Source of the DNA: an uncultured Hoeflea sp.
GTDB taxonomy: Bacteria; Pseudomonadota; Alphaproteobacteria; Rhizobiales; Rhizobiaceae
Assembly: GCF_947501405.1 (NCBI RefSeq)
Contig: NZ_CANMVK010000001.1
Coordinates: 620,001 to 684,000 of the forward strand
Direction of reading: 5' to 3'
DNA: 64,000 nucleotides
Shown in pieces: positions 40,298 to 49,553 of the stretch (the stretch's first letter is position 1; every line of letters starts with the position of its first letter). Both the position numbers and the translations under genes were made by a program. Below the pieces are notes generated by a model, which did not search any database, was not told the DNA's origin, and saw nothing but the letters and a program-made list of their open reading frames with translations.

Positions 40298-41458
40298 ATG
40301 ATGCATTTGTTCTCCCGTTTGATAAATCAAGTCTTTGTGGCGCTGGTGCTGAGCGCCGCGCTGATTGCCGGCTCAGGCAATGCCGCCCGCGCCCACGAGA
40401 TCCGGCCGGCGATTGTCGATCTGGTCGTGCCGGGCGACGGAACGGCGCGGCTCGATATGTCGCTGATCCTCGAGGCCGCCCTGGCGGAGATCGGCATCAC
40501 CCACAGTGATTCCGATGACAGCCCCAATGCACAGCGCTACGATGCTCTGAGATCGATGCCTGAGGCGGAATTGCAAAGCGAATTCAACCGTTTCGAGAAC
40601 CGTTTTCTGGAAGGCGTGACGCTGACAGCGGATGGCGCGCGCGTTGCGCTTGAAGTGATCTCCATCGAGCTCGATCCGGTGGGTGACACCGATTTTGCCC
40701 GGCTGAGCCGGTTGTCGCTGGGGGGCACGCTGCCGCCGGGCGCGAGCGAAATTACATTCGCCTATGATCCGGCCTTCGGGCCCAGCGTTATCCGGCTGCC
40801 CGATGGCCAGGGCGGGCACAGCTATTCCGCCTATCTCGACGATGGCAGCGCCAGCGCGCCGATCCCGATCGAGGGCGGGTTGACCAGTTCGGCAGGCGAG
40901 ATTTTCTGGGATTATATCGGCATCGGCTTTACCCATATCATCCCCAAGGGGCTCGATCACATCCTGTTCGTGGTCGGGCTGTTTCTGCTGACGCCGCGGT
41001 TCAAGCCGCTGCTGATCCAGATCACCGCCTTCACCATAGCGCACTCGGTCACGCTGGCGCTGGCGATGCTCGGCTATATCTCGCTGCCGGCCTCGATCGT
41101 CGAACCGCTGATTGCGGCGTCCATCGTCTTCATCGCTGTGGAGAACCTGGTCACCACCAGGCTGTCGCCCTGGCGGCCGTTTGTGGTGTTCGGCTTCGGG
41201 CTGCTGCACGGACTGGGCTTTGCCGGTGTGCTGACCGAGTTCGGCCTGTCGCCGGCGCATTTCGTCAGCGGGCTGATTGGCTTCAACATCGGCGTCGAGT
41301 TCGGTCAGCTGGCCGTCGTCGCGCTGTGTTACGCGGCTTTCGGCGCCTGGTTTGCCGACAAATCCTGGTACCGCTCACGGCTGACGATGCCGATGTCGCT
41401 GGCGATTGCGGCGATCGCCATCTGGTGGGTCGCCGAGCGCACCGGGATGATTGCGTAA
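40298..41458 (+). CDS. HupE/UreJ family protein with N-terminal extracytoplasmic domain
   Basis: Signal peptide + AHEIRPAIVDL; TM domain FWDYIGIGFTHIIPKGLDHILFVVGLFLLTPRFKPLLIQITAFTIAHSVTLALAMLGYISLP...EPLIAASIVFIAVENL...GLLHGLGFAGVLTEFGL...GFNIGVEFGQL. Confidence 0.88.
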   Translation: MMHLFSRLINQVFVALVLSAALIAGSGNAARAHEIRPAIVDLVVPGDGTARLDMSLILEAALAEIGITHSDSDDSPNAQRYDALRSMPEAELQSEFNRFENRFLEGVTLTADGARVALEVISIELDPVGDTDFARLSRLSLGGTLPPGASEITFAYDPAFGPSVIRLPDGQGGHSYSAYLDDGSASAPIPIEGGLTSSAGEIFWDYIGIGFTHIIPKGLDHILFVVGLFLLTPRFKPLLIQITAFTIAHSVTLALAMLGYISLPASIVEPLIAASIVFIAVENLVTTRLSPWRPFVVFGFGLLHGLGFAGVLTEFGLSPAHFVSGLIGFNIGVEFGQLAVVALCYAAFGAWFADKSWYRSRLTMPMSLAIAAIAIWWVAERTGMIA

Positions 41459-41570
41459 GCGCCTGAAAAAGCCGCTCTGCATGGCGCAAACTGGCGAGCG
41501 CGACATCAACACATGTGCATAGGTTTCTTCTAGCGTCTCAAGCAGGCGTACTTGGATCTGGGAGGAATTC

Positions 41571-42677
41571 ATGTCGCCCTTGTTGTCGATCTCGCGCCGC
41601 ACCCGGCGCACGCCCTTTACCGACCGCGTCACTGCCGCCGGTGTCACCGGTTACACGGTCTACAATCACATGCTGTTGCCCACGGTGTTCAAATCGATCA
41701 CCGAAGACTACCGGCATCTCAAATCGGCGGTGCAGGTCTGGGACGTGTCCTGCGAACGGCAGGTGGAAATTCGAGGGCCGCAGGCCGCCGAACTGGTGCA
41801 GATGCTCACACCGCGCGATCTGTCGGAAATGCGCATCGGCCAGTGCCGCTACATCCCCATCGTCGATGAAACCGGAGGCATGCTCAACGACCCGGTGGCG
41901 GTCAAGCTTGACGAGGATCGCTACTGGGTGTCGATCGCCGACAGTGATTTGCTGTTTTGGGTCAAGGCGCTGGCACTCGGCTTCCGTATGGCGGTGGATG
42001 TGTTCGAGCCAGATGTCTCGCCGCTGGCGATCCAGGGGCCGCTGGCGGATGAGTTGGCGGCGCGGGTGTTTGGTGACGAGGTGCGCAAGATCCGGTTTTT
42101 TGACTTCCGGACCTTCACCTTCAATGGCGCCGAACTGGCGGTGGCGCGCTCGGGCTATTCCAAGCAAGGCGGGTTCGAGGTCTATGTCGAGGGCGGACGT
42201 CATGGCGAGCCGCTGTGGGACGCGCTGTTTGAAGCGGGCCGGGATCTCGACGTGCGCGCCGGCTGCCCCAATCTGATTGAACGTATCGAGGCGGGGCTGT
42301 TGTCCTATGGCAGTGACATGACCCGCGCCAATACGCCGCATGAATGCGGGCTGGGCCGGTTCTGCGACACAAGGCTGGCGATTGGCTGCGTGGGGCGCGA
42401 TGCGCTGCTGCGGGTGGCCAGGGAAGGGCCGCTTAAACAGATCCGGTATCTCGAGATTGAAGGCGACCCGGTTCCCTCCTGTCCGGAGCCCTGGGCGGTT
42501 ACAGTGGAGGGCGAACCGGCGGGACAGATCACGTCGGCCGCCTGGTCGCCGGACTTCGAAGCCAATCTGGCCATCGGCATGATCGTCCGCGACTGGTGGG
42601 ACCAGGGGACAAAGGTGCTGGTTCATACGCCGGCGGGCCCTCGAACGGCACGAATTCGGGAGAAGCCCTGGCTGTAG
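41571..42677 (+). CDS. dmdA: DmdA-like dimethylsulfoniopropionate demethylase / aminomethyltransferase (GcvT) family
   Basis: RRTRRTPFTDRVTAAGVTGYTVYNHMLLPTVFKSITEDYRHLKSAVQVWDVSCERQVEIRGPQAAELVQMLTPRDL...VPIVDETGG-like (IPIVDETGGMLNDPVAVKL)...AGCPNLIERIEAGLLSYGSDMTRANTPHECGLGRFC; closely resembles recalled DmdA sequences. Confidence 0.7.
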   Translation: MSPLLSISRRTRRTPFTDRVTAAGVTGYTVYNHMLLPTVFKSITEDYRHLKSAVQVWDVSCERQVEIRGPQAAELVQMLTPRDLSEMRIGQCRYIPIVDETGGMLNDPVAVKLDEDRYWVSIADSDLLFWVKALALGFRMAVDVFEPDVSPLAIQGPLADELAARVFGDEVRKIRFFDFRTFTFNGAELAVARSGYSKQGGFEVYVEGGRHGEPLWDALFEAGRDLDVRAGCPNLIERIEAGLLSYGSDMTRANTPHECGLGRFCDTRLAIGCVGRDALLRVAREGPLKQIRYLEIEGDPVPSCPEPWAVTVEGEPAGQITSAAWSPDFEANLAIGMIVRDWWDQGTKVLVHTPAGPRTARIREKPWL

Positions 42678-42681
42678 CCGC

Positions 42682-42695
42682 TTGATCTTGATCAA
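42682..42695. promoter_or_regulatory. FNR/FixK-type binding site (TTGAT-N4-ATCAA)
   Basis: TTGATCTTGATCAA, perfect palindrome just upstream of ccoG. Confidence 0.85.
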
Positions 42696-42718
42696 GGCGT
42701 CGGGGAGGGCGCGCGGGC

Positions 42719-44332
42719 ATGGTGCAATCCAAACAACTGGTGCCCATGATGAACACACACACGCCCCCCGAAACCGCTCAGGACCCCGATGAGATCGAGC
42801 GGCTGGAAGCCGAATCAATCAACGCCGCTTGGCGGCGCAAGCCGCTATACGAGGCGCGCAAGAAGATTTTCCCCAAGCGCGCGGAAGGCGCTTATCGCCG
42901 TTTCAAATGGCTGGTGATGCTGGTCACGCTGGGAATTTACTACGTCACGCCGTGGCTCAGGTGGGATCGCGGGCCGTTTGCGCCCGATCAGGCGGTGCTG
43001 CTGGATCTCGCCAATCGCCGCTTCTATTTCTTCTTCATCGAGATCTGGCCGCAGGAGTTCTTCTTCGTTGCGGGTCTTTTGGTGATGGCCGGTTTCGGGC
43101 TGTTTTTGATCACCTCGGCGGTGGGCCGCGCCTGGTGCGGCTACACCTGCCCGCAAACGGTGTGGGTGGATCTGTTTCTGGTGGTGGAACGGGCCATTGA
43201 GGGTGACCGTAACAAGCGCATGAAGCTCGAAGATGCACCCTGGGGTGTGTCGAAACTGGGCAAGCGGACGCTCAAGCACGCCATCTGGATTTTGATCGGG
43301 GTGGCAACCGGCGGCGCCTGGATTTTCTACTTCGCCGATGCGCCGACGCTGCTGATGAATTTCCTCACCGGCAACGCCGAACCGGTCGCCTACATCACTG
43401 TCGCGATCCTGACAGCCACCACCTATGTCTTTGGCGGGCTGATGCGCGAGCAGGTCTGCATCTACATGTGCCCCTGGCCGCGCATCCAGGCCGCGATGCT
43501 TGACGAGAATTCGCTGGTGGTCACCTACAATGACTGGCGTGGCGAGCCGCGCGGACGTCATGCCAAAAAGGCTGCCGCAGAAGGTCTGGTCCTGGGCGAT
43601 TGCGTGGATTGCAACGCCTGTGTGGCGGTGTGTCCGATGGGCATCGATATCCGCGACGGCCAGCAGCTTGAGTGCATTACCTGCGCGCTGTGCATCGACG
43701 CCTGCGACAACATCATGGACAAGCTCGACCGGCCGCGCGGACTGATTTCCTATGCCACACTGTCAGACTACGCCGACAACATGGCGCTGGCGCAGGATCC
43801 CTCCACCGGGGTGATTGATCCGCTGCGCACCCGCACGGCGGATGGCGGTTTTGTCGATACGGTCAAGCACTTCGACTGGAAGATCATCTTCCGGCCGCGC
43901 TCGCTGCTTTACATGGGCGTCTGGTCGCTGGTGGGTATTGGCCTTCTGGTGGCGCTGCTGTCGCGTGACCGGCTCGAGGTCAACGTGCTGCACGACCGCA
44001 ATCCACAATATGTGCTGGAGTCCAATGGCGACATCCGCAACGGCTATGCGGTCAAGATCCTCAACATGATTGCCGAGCCGCGGGTAATCTTCCTGTCGAT
44101 CGAAGGGCTGCCGGGTGCTACCATGCGCATACCGGGCATTGATCAGCCGGCGGGAGTGTCCTTCGCCATCCCGGTCGAACCCGACCGGCTGCGCGAACTC
44201 AGGGTGCATGTCCTGCAACCCAAGGATATGATTTCCTCGACCAGCGCCACGTTCCGGATCATCGCCGAGGACAAGGCCAGCACTGAACGTGATGTCTATC
44301 ACGCCAACTTCCACGCACCGGAGATGAACTGA
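42719..44332 (+). CDS. ccoG: cytochrome c oxidase accessory protein CcoG/FixG (polyferredoxin)
   Basis: WCGYTCPQTVWVDLFL, CMYMCPWPRIQ-like (CIYMCPWPRIQAAMLDE), CVDCNACVAVCPMGIDIRDGQQLECITCALCIDACD. Confidence 0.95.
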   Translation: MVQSKQLVPMMNTHTPPETAQDPDEIERLEAESINAAWRRKPLYEARKKIFPKRAEGAYRRFKWLVMLVTLGIYYVTPWLRWDRGPFAPDQAVLLDLANRRFYFFFIEIWPQEFFFVAGLLVMAGFGLFLITSAVGRAWCGYTCPQTVWVDLFLVVERAIEGDRNKRMKLEDAPWGVSKLGKRTLKHAIWILIGVATGGAWIFYFADAPTLLMNFLTGNAEPVAYITVAILTATTYVFGGLMREQVCIYMCPWPRIQAAMLDENSLVVTYNDWRGEPRGRHAKKAAAEGLVLGDCVDCNACVAVCPMGIDIRDGQQLECITCALCIDACDNIMDKLDRPRGLISYATLSDYADNMALAQDPSTGVIDPLRTRTADGGFVDTVKHFDWKIIFRPRSLLYMGVWSLVGIGLLVALLSRDRLEVNVLHDRNPQYVLESNGDIRNGYAVKILNMIAEPRVIFLSIEGLPGATMRIPGIDQPAGVSFAIPVEPDRLRELRVHVLQPKDMISSTSATFRIIAEDKASTERDVYHANFHAPEMN

Positions 44333-44841
44333 TGCAGATGTTTCGCGCGATTTTTCGGCCCAGTGAATTCACCGGCAAGCACATGCTGTTTTCCATGGTG
44401 GCGTTTTTCGGGGTCATCATCACGGTCAATATGATTATGGCCCGGTTCGCCGTCACCACATGGAGCGGGCTGGTGGTGCCCAACACCTATGTCGCCAGCC
44501 AGCAATTCAACGCCAAGGCCGAGGAATCGCGGGCGATTGCGGCCAAGGGCTATGCGGTGGAACTGCGCTCCGACGCCCAGGGTCTGTCGGTGGTGTTGAC
44601 CGACAGTCAGGGACAGCCGGCCGACGCCCAGAGTGTGACGGCGGCGCTCAGGCGTCCGGTCGGAACCGAAGATGACCGTGAGATCGTCTTCAAGGCCCTA
44701 GGTGAGGGTGTGTTTGCCGCATCTGGCCGGCTGGCCGAAGGCGAGTGGATCGCCCATGTCACGGCAACCGGCGACGGGCAGATCCTTTATCAGAAGGCGC
44801 GGCGGTTCAATGTCCGCGCGGATGCGAGCCTGCGTCCATGA
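44332..44841 (+). CDS. ccoH: FixH family protein
   Basis: FTGKHMLFSMVAFFGVIITVNMIMARFAVTTWSGLVVPNTYVASQQFNAKAEESRA. Confidence 0.93.
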   Translation: MQMFRAIFRPSEFTGKHMLFSMVAFFGVIITVNMIMARFAVTTWSGLVVPNTYVASQQFNAKAEESRAIAAKGYAVELRSDAQGLSVVLTDSQGQPADAQSVTAALRRPVGTEDDREIVFKALGEGVFAASGRLAEGEWIAHVTATGDGQILYQKARRFNVRADASLRP

Positions 44842-47183
44842 GCTGTTGCGCGGCGGGCACAGAGAGCGCTGCGGAACTTGAAGCGCTGAAAGCCGACGGA
44901 CCGTCGGCTGAGGAAATGTGGCTGTCGAGCCGGACCCTGGGCAATGGCATGCGCCAGGTCGACCTGATCGTGCCGGGCGTTCATTGCGGCGCCTGTATCG
45001 CGCTTTTGGAGAAGGAACTGCCCAAGGTGCCCGGCGTCGATCACGCGCGGGTTAATCTGTCCACCCGCCGGGTTTCGGTGGTGTTTGAAGATGCGGCCGG
45101 GGCCGATCATGACACCGTGCTTGGCCAGATGGGCGACCGGTTCAAATCACTGGGCTATCCGGCGCATCTGCCGGGCGGCGCCGACGAGGGCGGCGATCCC
45201 GCATTTCGCGAGTTGCTCAAGGCGCTGGCGGTGGCGGGCTTTGCCTCGATGAATGTGATGCTCTTGTCGGTCTCGGTCTGGTCGGGCGCCGAAGCTGCGA
45301 CCCGGGACCTGTTTCACTGGATTTCGGCGCTGATCGCGGCGCCTGCGCTGGCCTATTCGGGCCGCGTCTTTTTCCGTTCGGCCTGGGGTGCGCTCCGGCA
45401 CGGACGCGCCAATATGGATGTGCCGATTTCGCTGGGCGTGATCCTCGCCTATGCAATCTCGATCCACGAGACCATCACCCATGGCGAGCACGCCTATTTC
45501 GATGCGTCGGTGACGTTGTTGTTCTTTCTGCTGGCCGGCCGCACGCTTGACCATATGATGCGCGAGCGCGCCCGCTCGGCAGTGCGCAATCTGGTGCGGT
45601 TGTCGCCGCGCGGGGCCATGGTGATCCAGCCCGATGGCGGCCGTGAATATCTGGCGCTCGACGAGATTGAGCCGGGCATGCGTCTGGCGATTGCGCCGGG
45701 CGACCGGATCCCCGTGGATGGCCGCGTGGTATCGGGCCGCTCGGACATGGACTTTGCGGTGGTCAATGGCGAGAGCGCGCCGCAACTGGTGGAGGCGGGG
45801 TCGCTGACGCCGGCGGGCACGCTCAATCTCACCGGTGCGCTCGTGCTCGAAGCCACCCGCAGCGCCAAATCCTCGTTCCTGGCCGAAATGGTCTCGATGA
45901 TGGAGGCCGCTGAGAGCGGCCGGGCCGGTTACCGGCGCCTTGCAGACCGGGCCTCGGCGATCTATGCGCCGGTGGTCCATCTGCTGGCGCTTGGCACCTT
46001 CATCGGCTGGATGGTGGTTTCGGGCGACTGGCGCATGGCGATGTTGACCGCCGTGGCGGTGCTGATTATCACCTGCCCCTGCGCATTGGGGCTTGCGGTT
46101 CCGGTCGTGCAGGTGGTGGCTGCGGGCCGGTTGTTTGAAAACGGTATCATGGTCAAGGACGGCTCGGCCATGGAGCGTCTGGCCGAGACCGACCGGGTGG
46201 TGTTTGACAAGACCGGCACGCTGACCCGCGGGCGGCCGCGGCTGCTCAACGGAGCGGCGGTTTCTTCCGATCATCTGGCAGTAGCTGCGCGGATTGCCTC
46301 CGCCTCACGGCATCCGCTGAGCCAGGCGCTTGCGGCGCATGATCAGCGGGACGCCAAACTGCCGGAGCTGAACGTCACCGAGATCCCCGGAGAGGGAGTG
46401 GAGGCGGTGTCCCCTGCAGGCGATATCTACCGGCTCGGCCGGGCGGCATTTGCGCTTAAGGGTGAACCGGAGGCGCTTGACCGCGGCGATGACGCGAGCC
46501 AGGTGATCCTGTCCAAAAACGGCCGTTTCCTGGATGTGTTCCTGTTCTCCGACGAGTTGCGGCGCGGTGCGGCGCAGGCGATCTCACGACTGTCCGCGCT
46601 CGGCGTGGAGACCGAGATCCTGTCGGGCGACCGTGAAGCTCCGGTCAGGGCCCTGGCAAGCGATCTCGGCGTGCAAAACTACGTGGCGGGCGTGCGTCCG
46701 CGCGGCAAGGTGGATCGGGTCAAAACACTGGCTGCGGGCGGCGCAAGGCCGCTGATGGTCGGCGACGGGCTCAATGATGCGCCCGCCCTGTCGGCCGCGC
46801 ATGCCTCAATGGCGCCCGCAAGTGCGGCGGATGTGGGCCGGATGGCGGCCGATTTCGTGTTCCTGCATGATTCGCTTGAAGCCGTGCCGCTGGCGATCGA
46901 AATCTCGCGCAAGGCCGGAAAGCTGATCCGGCAGAACTTCGCGTTGGCGATCCTGTACAATTGCATCGCCGTTCCGGCTGCGGTTCTGGGTCATGCAACA
47001 CCGTTGATCGCGGCGCTGGCGATGTCGTCGTCTTCGGTGATCGTGGTGCTCAATTCGCTGAGACTGCGGCGCAGGGCGACCGTGGAGGCCTTTGCCCGTG
47101 ACAGCGCGCAACCAGGTTCGGATCCGGATATGCGTGATGCGCAGGGACCGGCTGCCGATGCCCGCGCCGGAGTGATCGCATGA
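44838..47183 (+). CDS. ccoI: cation-translocating P-type ATPase (CcoI/FixI copper exporter)
   Basis: HMA-like motif HCGACI, CPC motif (ITCPCALGLAVPVVQVVA), DKTGTLTRG, GDGLNDAPAL; ATGA overlap with ccoH. Confidence 0.95.
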   Translation: MSCCAAGTESAAELEALKADGPSAEEMWLSSRTLGNGMRQVDLIVPGVHCGACIALLEKELPKVPGVDHARVNLSTRRVSVVFEDAAGADHDTVLGQMGDRFKSLGYPAHLPGGADEGGDPAFRELLKALAVAGFASMNVMLLSVSVWSGAEAATRDLFHWISALIAAPALAYSGRVFFRSAWGALRHGRANMDVPISLGVILAYAISIHETITHGEHAYFDASVTLLFFLLAGRTLDHMMRERARSAVRNLVRLSPRGAMVIQPDGGREYLALDEIEPGMRLAIAPGDRIPVDGRVVSGRSDMDFAVVNGESAPQLVEAGSLTPAGTLNLTGALVLEATRSAKSSFLAEMVSMMEAAESGRAGYRRLADRASAIYAPVVHLLALGTFIGWMVVSGDWRMAMLTAVAVLIITCPCALGLAVPVVQVVAAGRLFENGIMVKDGSAMERLAETDRVVFDKTGTLTRGRPRLLNGAAVSSDHLAVAARIASASRHPLSQALAAHDQRDAKLPELNVTEIPGEGVEAVSPAGDIYRLGRAAFALKGEPEALDRGDDASQVILSKNGRFLDVFLFSDELRRGAAQAISRLSALGVETEILSGDREAPVRALASDLGVQNYVAGVRPRGKVDRVKTLAAGGARPLMVGDGLNDAPALSAAHASMAPASAADVGRMAADFVFLHDSLEAVPLAIEISRKAGKLIRQNFALAILYNCIAVPAAVLGHATPLIAALAMSSSSVIVVLNSLRLRRRATVEAFARDSAQPGSDPDMRDAQGPAADARAGVIA

Positions 47184-47338
47184 ACAATTTGATTTTTCTG
47201 ATCCCGATCGCACTGTTTCTCGGCGCCCTTGGACTGGCGGCGTTCTTGTGGTCGATGAAGAGCGGCCAGTATGACGATCTCGACGGTGCGGCCTGGCGCG
47301 TGCTTGACGATGGCGATGACCGGCCGAAACCGGACTGA
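47180..47338 (+). CDS. ccoS: cbb3-type cytochrome oxidase assembly protein CcoS
   Basis: Translated directly: MNNLIFLIPIALFLGALGLAAFLWSMKSGQYDDLDGAAWRVLDDGDDRPKPD*; ATGA overlap with ccoI. Confidence 0.92.
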   Translation: MNNLIFLIPIALFLGALGLAAFLWSMKSGQYDDLDGAAWRVLDDGDDRPKPD

Positions 47339-47346
47339 CCCCGCGG

Positions 47347-47369
47347 GGCGGGCAATCCCGCCGCCTTTT
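47347..47369 (+). terminator. short terminator-like hairpin after ccoGHIS
   Basis: GGCGGG caat CCCGCC followed by gccTTTT. Confidence 0.55.
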
Positions 47370-47494
47370 CAAAGCCCCTAGGATCAGTCAAATCTGACCG
47401 CCATTGATCCACAGCCGGGCGGCCCGCGCGCTTGCCGCCGCGCGCGGCTTGGGTCACAACTACCCGTTCAGGACTGAAACTTACGGGAGTGGGC

Positions 47495-48901
47495 ATGGCA
47501 GAAGCGGAAATCGGAGTGATCGGGCTGGGCACCATGGGGTCCAATCTGGCGCTTAACATTGCCGACAACGGCTATCATGTGGCGGTGTTTAACCGCACCA
47601 CATCCCGCACGCGGGAGTTTGCCGAGACAGCCGGTCCGCTGTCAGACCGGGTCACGGCTTGCGAAACGCTCGAAGCATTCGTGGCGGCGATCAAGCCGCC
47701 GCGGCCGGTAATCATCATGGTCAAGGCCGGTGAGCCGGTGGATCAGCAGATCGCCGCACTCAGGCCGCTGATGCAGTCAAACGACATTCTCATTGACGCG
47801 GGCAATGCCAATTTTCGCGACACCATGCGCCGTTTCTCGGAACTCGAGGGCTCGGGCCTGACCTTTATCGGCATGGGCGTGTCGGGTGGCGAGGATGGAG
47901 CGCGGAACGGGCCCTCGATCATGGTTGGCGGCACGGAACCTGCCTGGCGCAGGGTCGAGCCGGTGCTGACTGCGATCTCGGCCAAGTACAAGGGCGAACC
48001 ATGTGCTGCCTGGCTCGGCGAGAACGGTGCGGGCCATTTCGTCAAGACCATCCACAACGGCATCGAATATGCCGATATGCAGATGATCGCCGAGGTTTAT
48101 GGGGTCATGCGCGATCATCTGGGCATGGACGCGCCGTCGATTGCCGGCGTGTTCTCTGCATGGTCGACCGGGCCGCTTGATTCCTATCTGATCGACATCA
48201 CCTCCGAGGTGCTCACCGCTTACGATCCCAAATCCGGGCAGCCGATTGTCGATGTCATCGTCGATGCCGCCGGTCAAAAGGGCACCGGCCGCTGGTCAGT
48301 GATCGAAAGCCAGATAATGGGGGTGCCGGCTACCGCAATCGAGGCGGCGGTGGCGGCACGCAGCTTGTCGGCGATGCGCGAGCAACGGGCCGTGGCGCAA
48401 GCGCGGTTCGGTCTGCCTGAACAGTCCGAGCGGCGTGAGGGACAGGCGGTGATCGAGGATCTCGAAAAAGCCTTGCTGGCCGGAAAGGTCGCCGCCTATG
48501 CGCAAGGCTTTGCGGTGATGGCGGCGGCGTCTGACGAGTTTGGCTGGAACTTGCCAATGGCTGAGATTGCGCGGATCTGGCGGGCCGGCTGCATTATCCG
48601 CTCGCAGTTTCTCGACGAGATCGCCACCGCCTATGCCGAGCGGCCGGACACCGGCAATCTGGTGATGACGCCTTCCTTTGCGACCAAGATCGAGGCCACG
48701 GACGGGGCGCTGCGCCGGGTGGTTTCGCAAGCGGTGCTCAACGGTTTACCGGTTCCTGCCCTTGCCAGCGCCGTGGGCTATTTCGACAGCTACCGCCGGG
48801 CGCGCGGAACCGCCAATCTGGTTCAGGCGCAGCGTGATTTCTTTGGCGCGCATGGTTTTGAACGGCTCGACGAAGAAGGTGAGCATCACGGTCCCTGGTA
48901 A
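47495..48901 (+). CDS. gnd: NADP-dependent 6-phosphogluconate dehydrogenase
   Basis: IGVIGLGTMGSNLALNIADNGYHVAVFNRTTSRT; GVSGGEDGARNGPSIMVGG; HFVKTIHNGIEYADMQMIAE. Confidence 0.95.
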   Translation: MAEAEIGVIGLGTMGSNLALNIADNGYHVAVFNRTTSRTREFAETAGPLSDRVTACETLEAFVAAIKPPRPVIIMVKAGEPVDQQIAALRPLMQSNDILIDAGNANFRDTMRRFSELEGSGLTFIGMGVSGGEDGARNGPSIMVGGTEPAWRRVEPVLTAISAKYKGEPCAAWLGENGAGHFVKTIHNGIEYADMQMIAEVYGVMRDHLGMDAPSIAGVFSAWSTGPLDSYLIDITSEVLTAYDPKSGQPIVDVIVDAAGQKGTGRWSVIESQIMGVPATAIEAAVAARSLSAMREQRAVAQARFGLPEQSERREGQAVIEDLEKALLAGKVAAYAQGFAVMAAASDEFGWNLPMAEIARIWRAGCIIRSQFLDEIATAYAERPDTGNLVMTPSFATKIEATDGALRRVVSQAVLNGLPVPALASAVGYFDSYRRARGTANLVQAQRDFFGAHGFERLDEEGEHHGPW

Positions 48902-48925
48902 GGCCCGGGACCGCTGGGAACGCCT

Positions 48926-49402
48926 CTACCAGCCTGAAAGATTGGTTTCGATGGCGGCAAGCCCGGCTTCCAGTTTGCTTGCGCCGCTCTGTCCAAGACT
49001 TGAGAGCAACCGCGCCTCGTAGTCCCGGGCGAGCCGGACAAGGTCGCGGTAATGCCTTCGGCCTTCGCGGGTCAGGTGGATGTGCTCGATGCGGCGGTCA
49101 TGCTCGTCGGTCTTGCGCGAGATCCATTTGCGCTGCTCCAGCGCCTGAATGGCGCGGCTGACCTTGGTTTTATGCATGGATGAGTGGGCGCCAATCTCCG
49201 TGGCGGTCGCCTGTCCGAACTGACCGATGGTGGCCAGTGTCCGCCATTCCGGGCGGGTCATGCCGTGCCGTTCACGGTAAAGGGCGGCAAACTGGCGACT
49301 GACGATTTCGGCAGCACGGGCCATGCGGTAGGGCAGAAATCCTTCGAGCGCCAGTGAGTCCTCATCGGCGTCGGAAAGCGATGTCGGGTGGGGGAGGGTC
49401 AT
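48926..49402 (-). CDS. MarR family transcriptional regulator
   Basis: MTRPEWRTLATIGQFGQATATEIGAHSSMHKTKVSRAIQALEQRKWISRKTDEHDRRIEHIHLTREG. Confidence 0.9.
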   Translation of the reverse strand: MTLPHPTSLSDADEDSLALEGFLPYRMARAAEIVSRQFAALYRERHGMTRPEWRTLATIGQFGQATATEIGAHSSMHKTKVSRAIQALEQRKWISRKTDEHDRRIEHIHLTREGRRHYRDLVRLARDYEARLLSSLGQSGASKLEAGLAAIETNLSGW

Positions 49403-49553
49403 TGGTGACTGTTGCCTCGATATCGTTGCATCTGTAACCGTTTCGGTCGGGCCGAATAGACCGGATTTGCGGTCATGGCAATTGCGTTTACCCGTGGAAG
49501 GTTCTAAACGCGGATTAAATCGATTGTAATATCGCATGCGGGTGGAGGCATTG

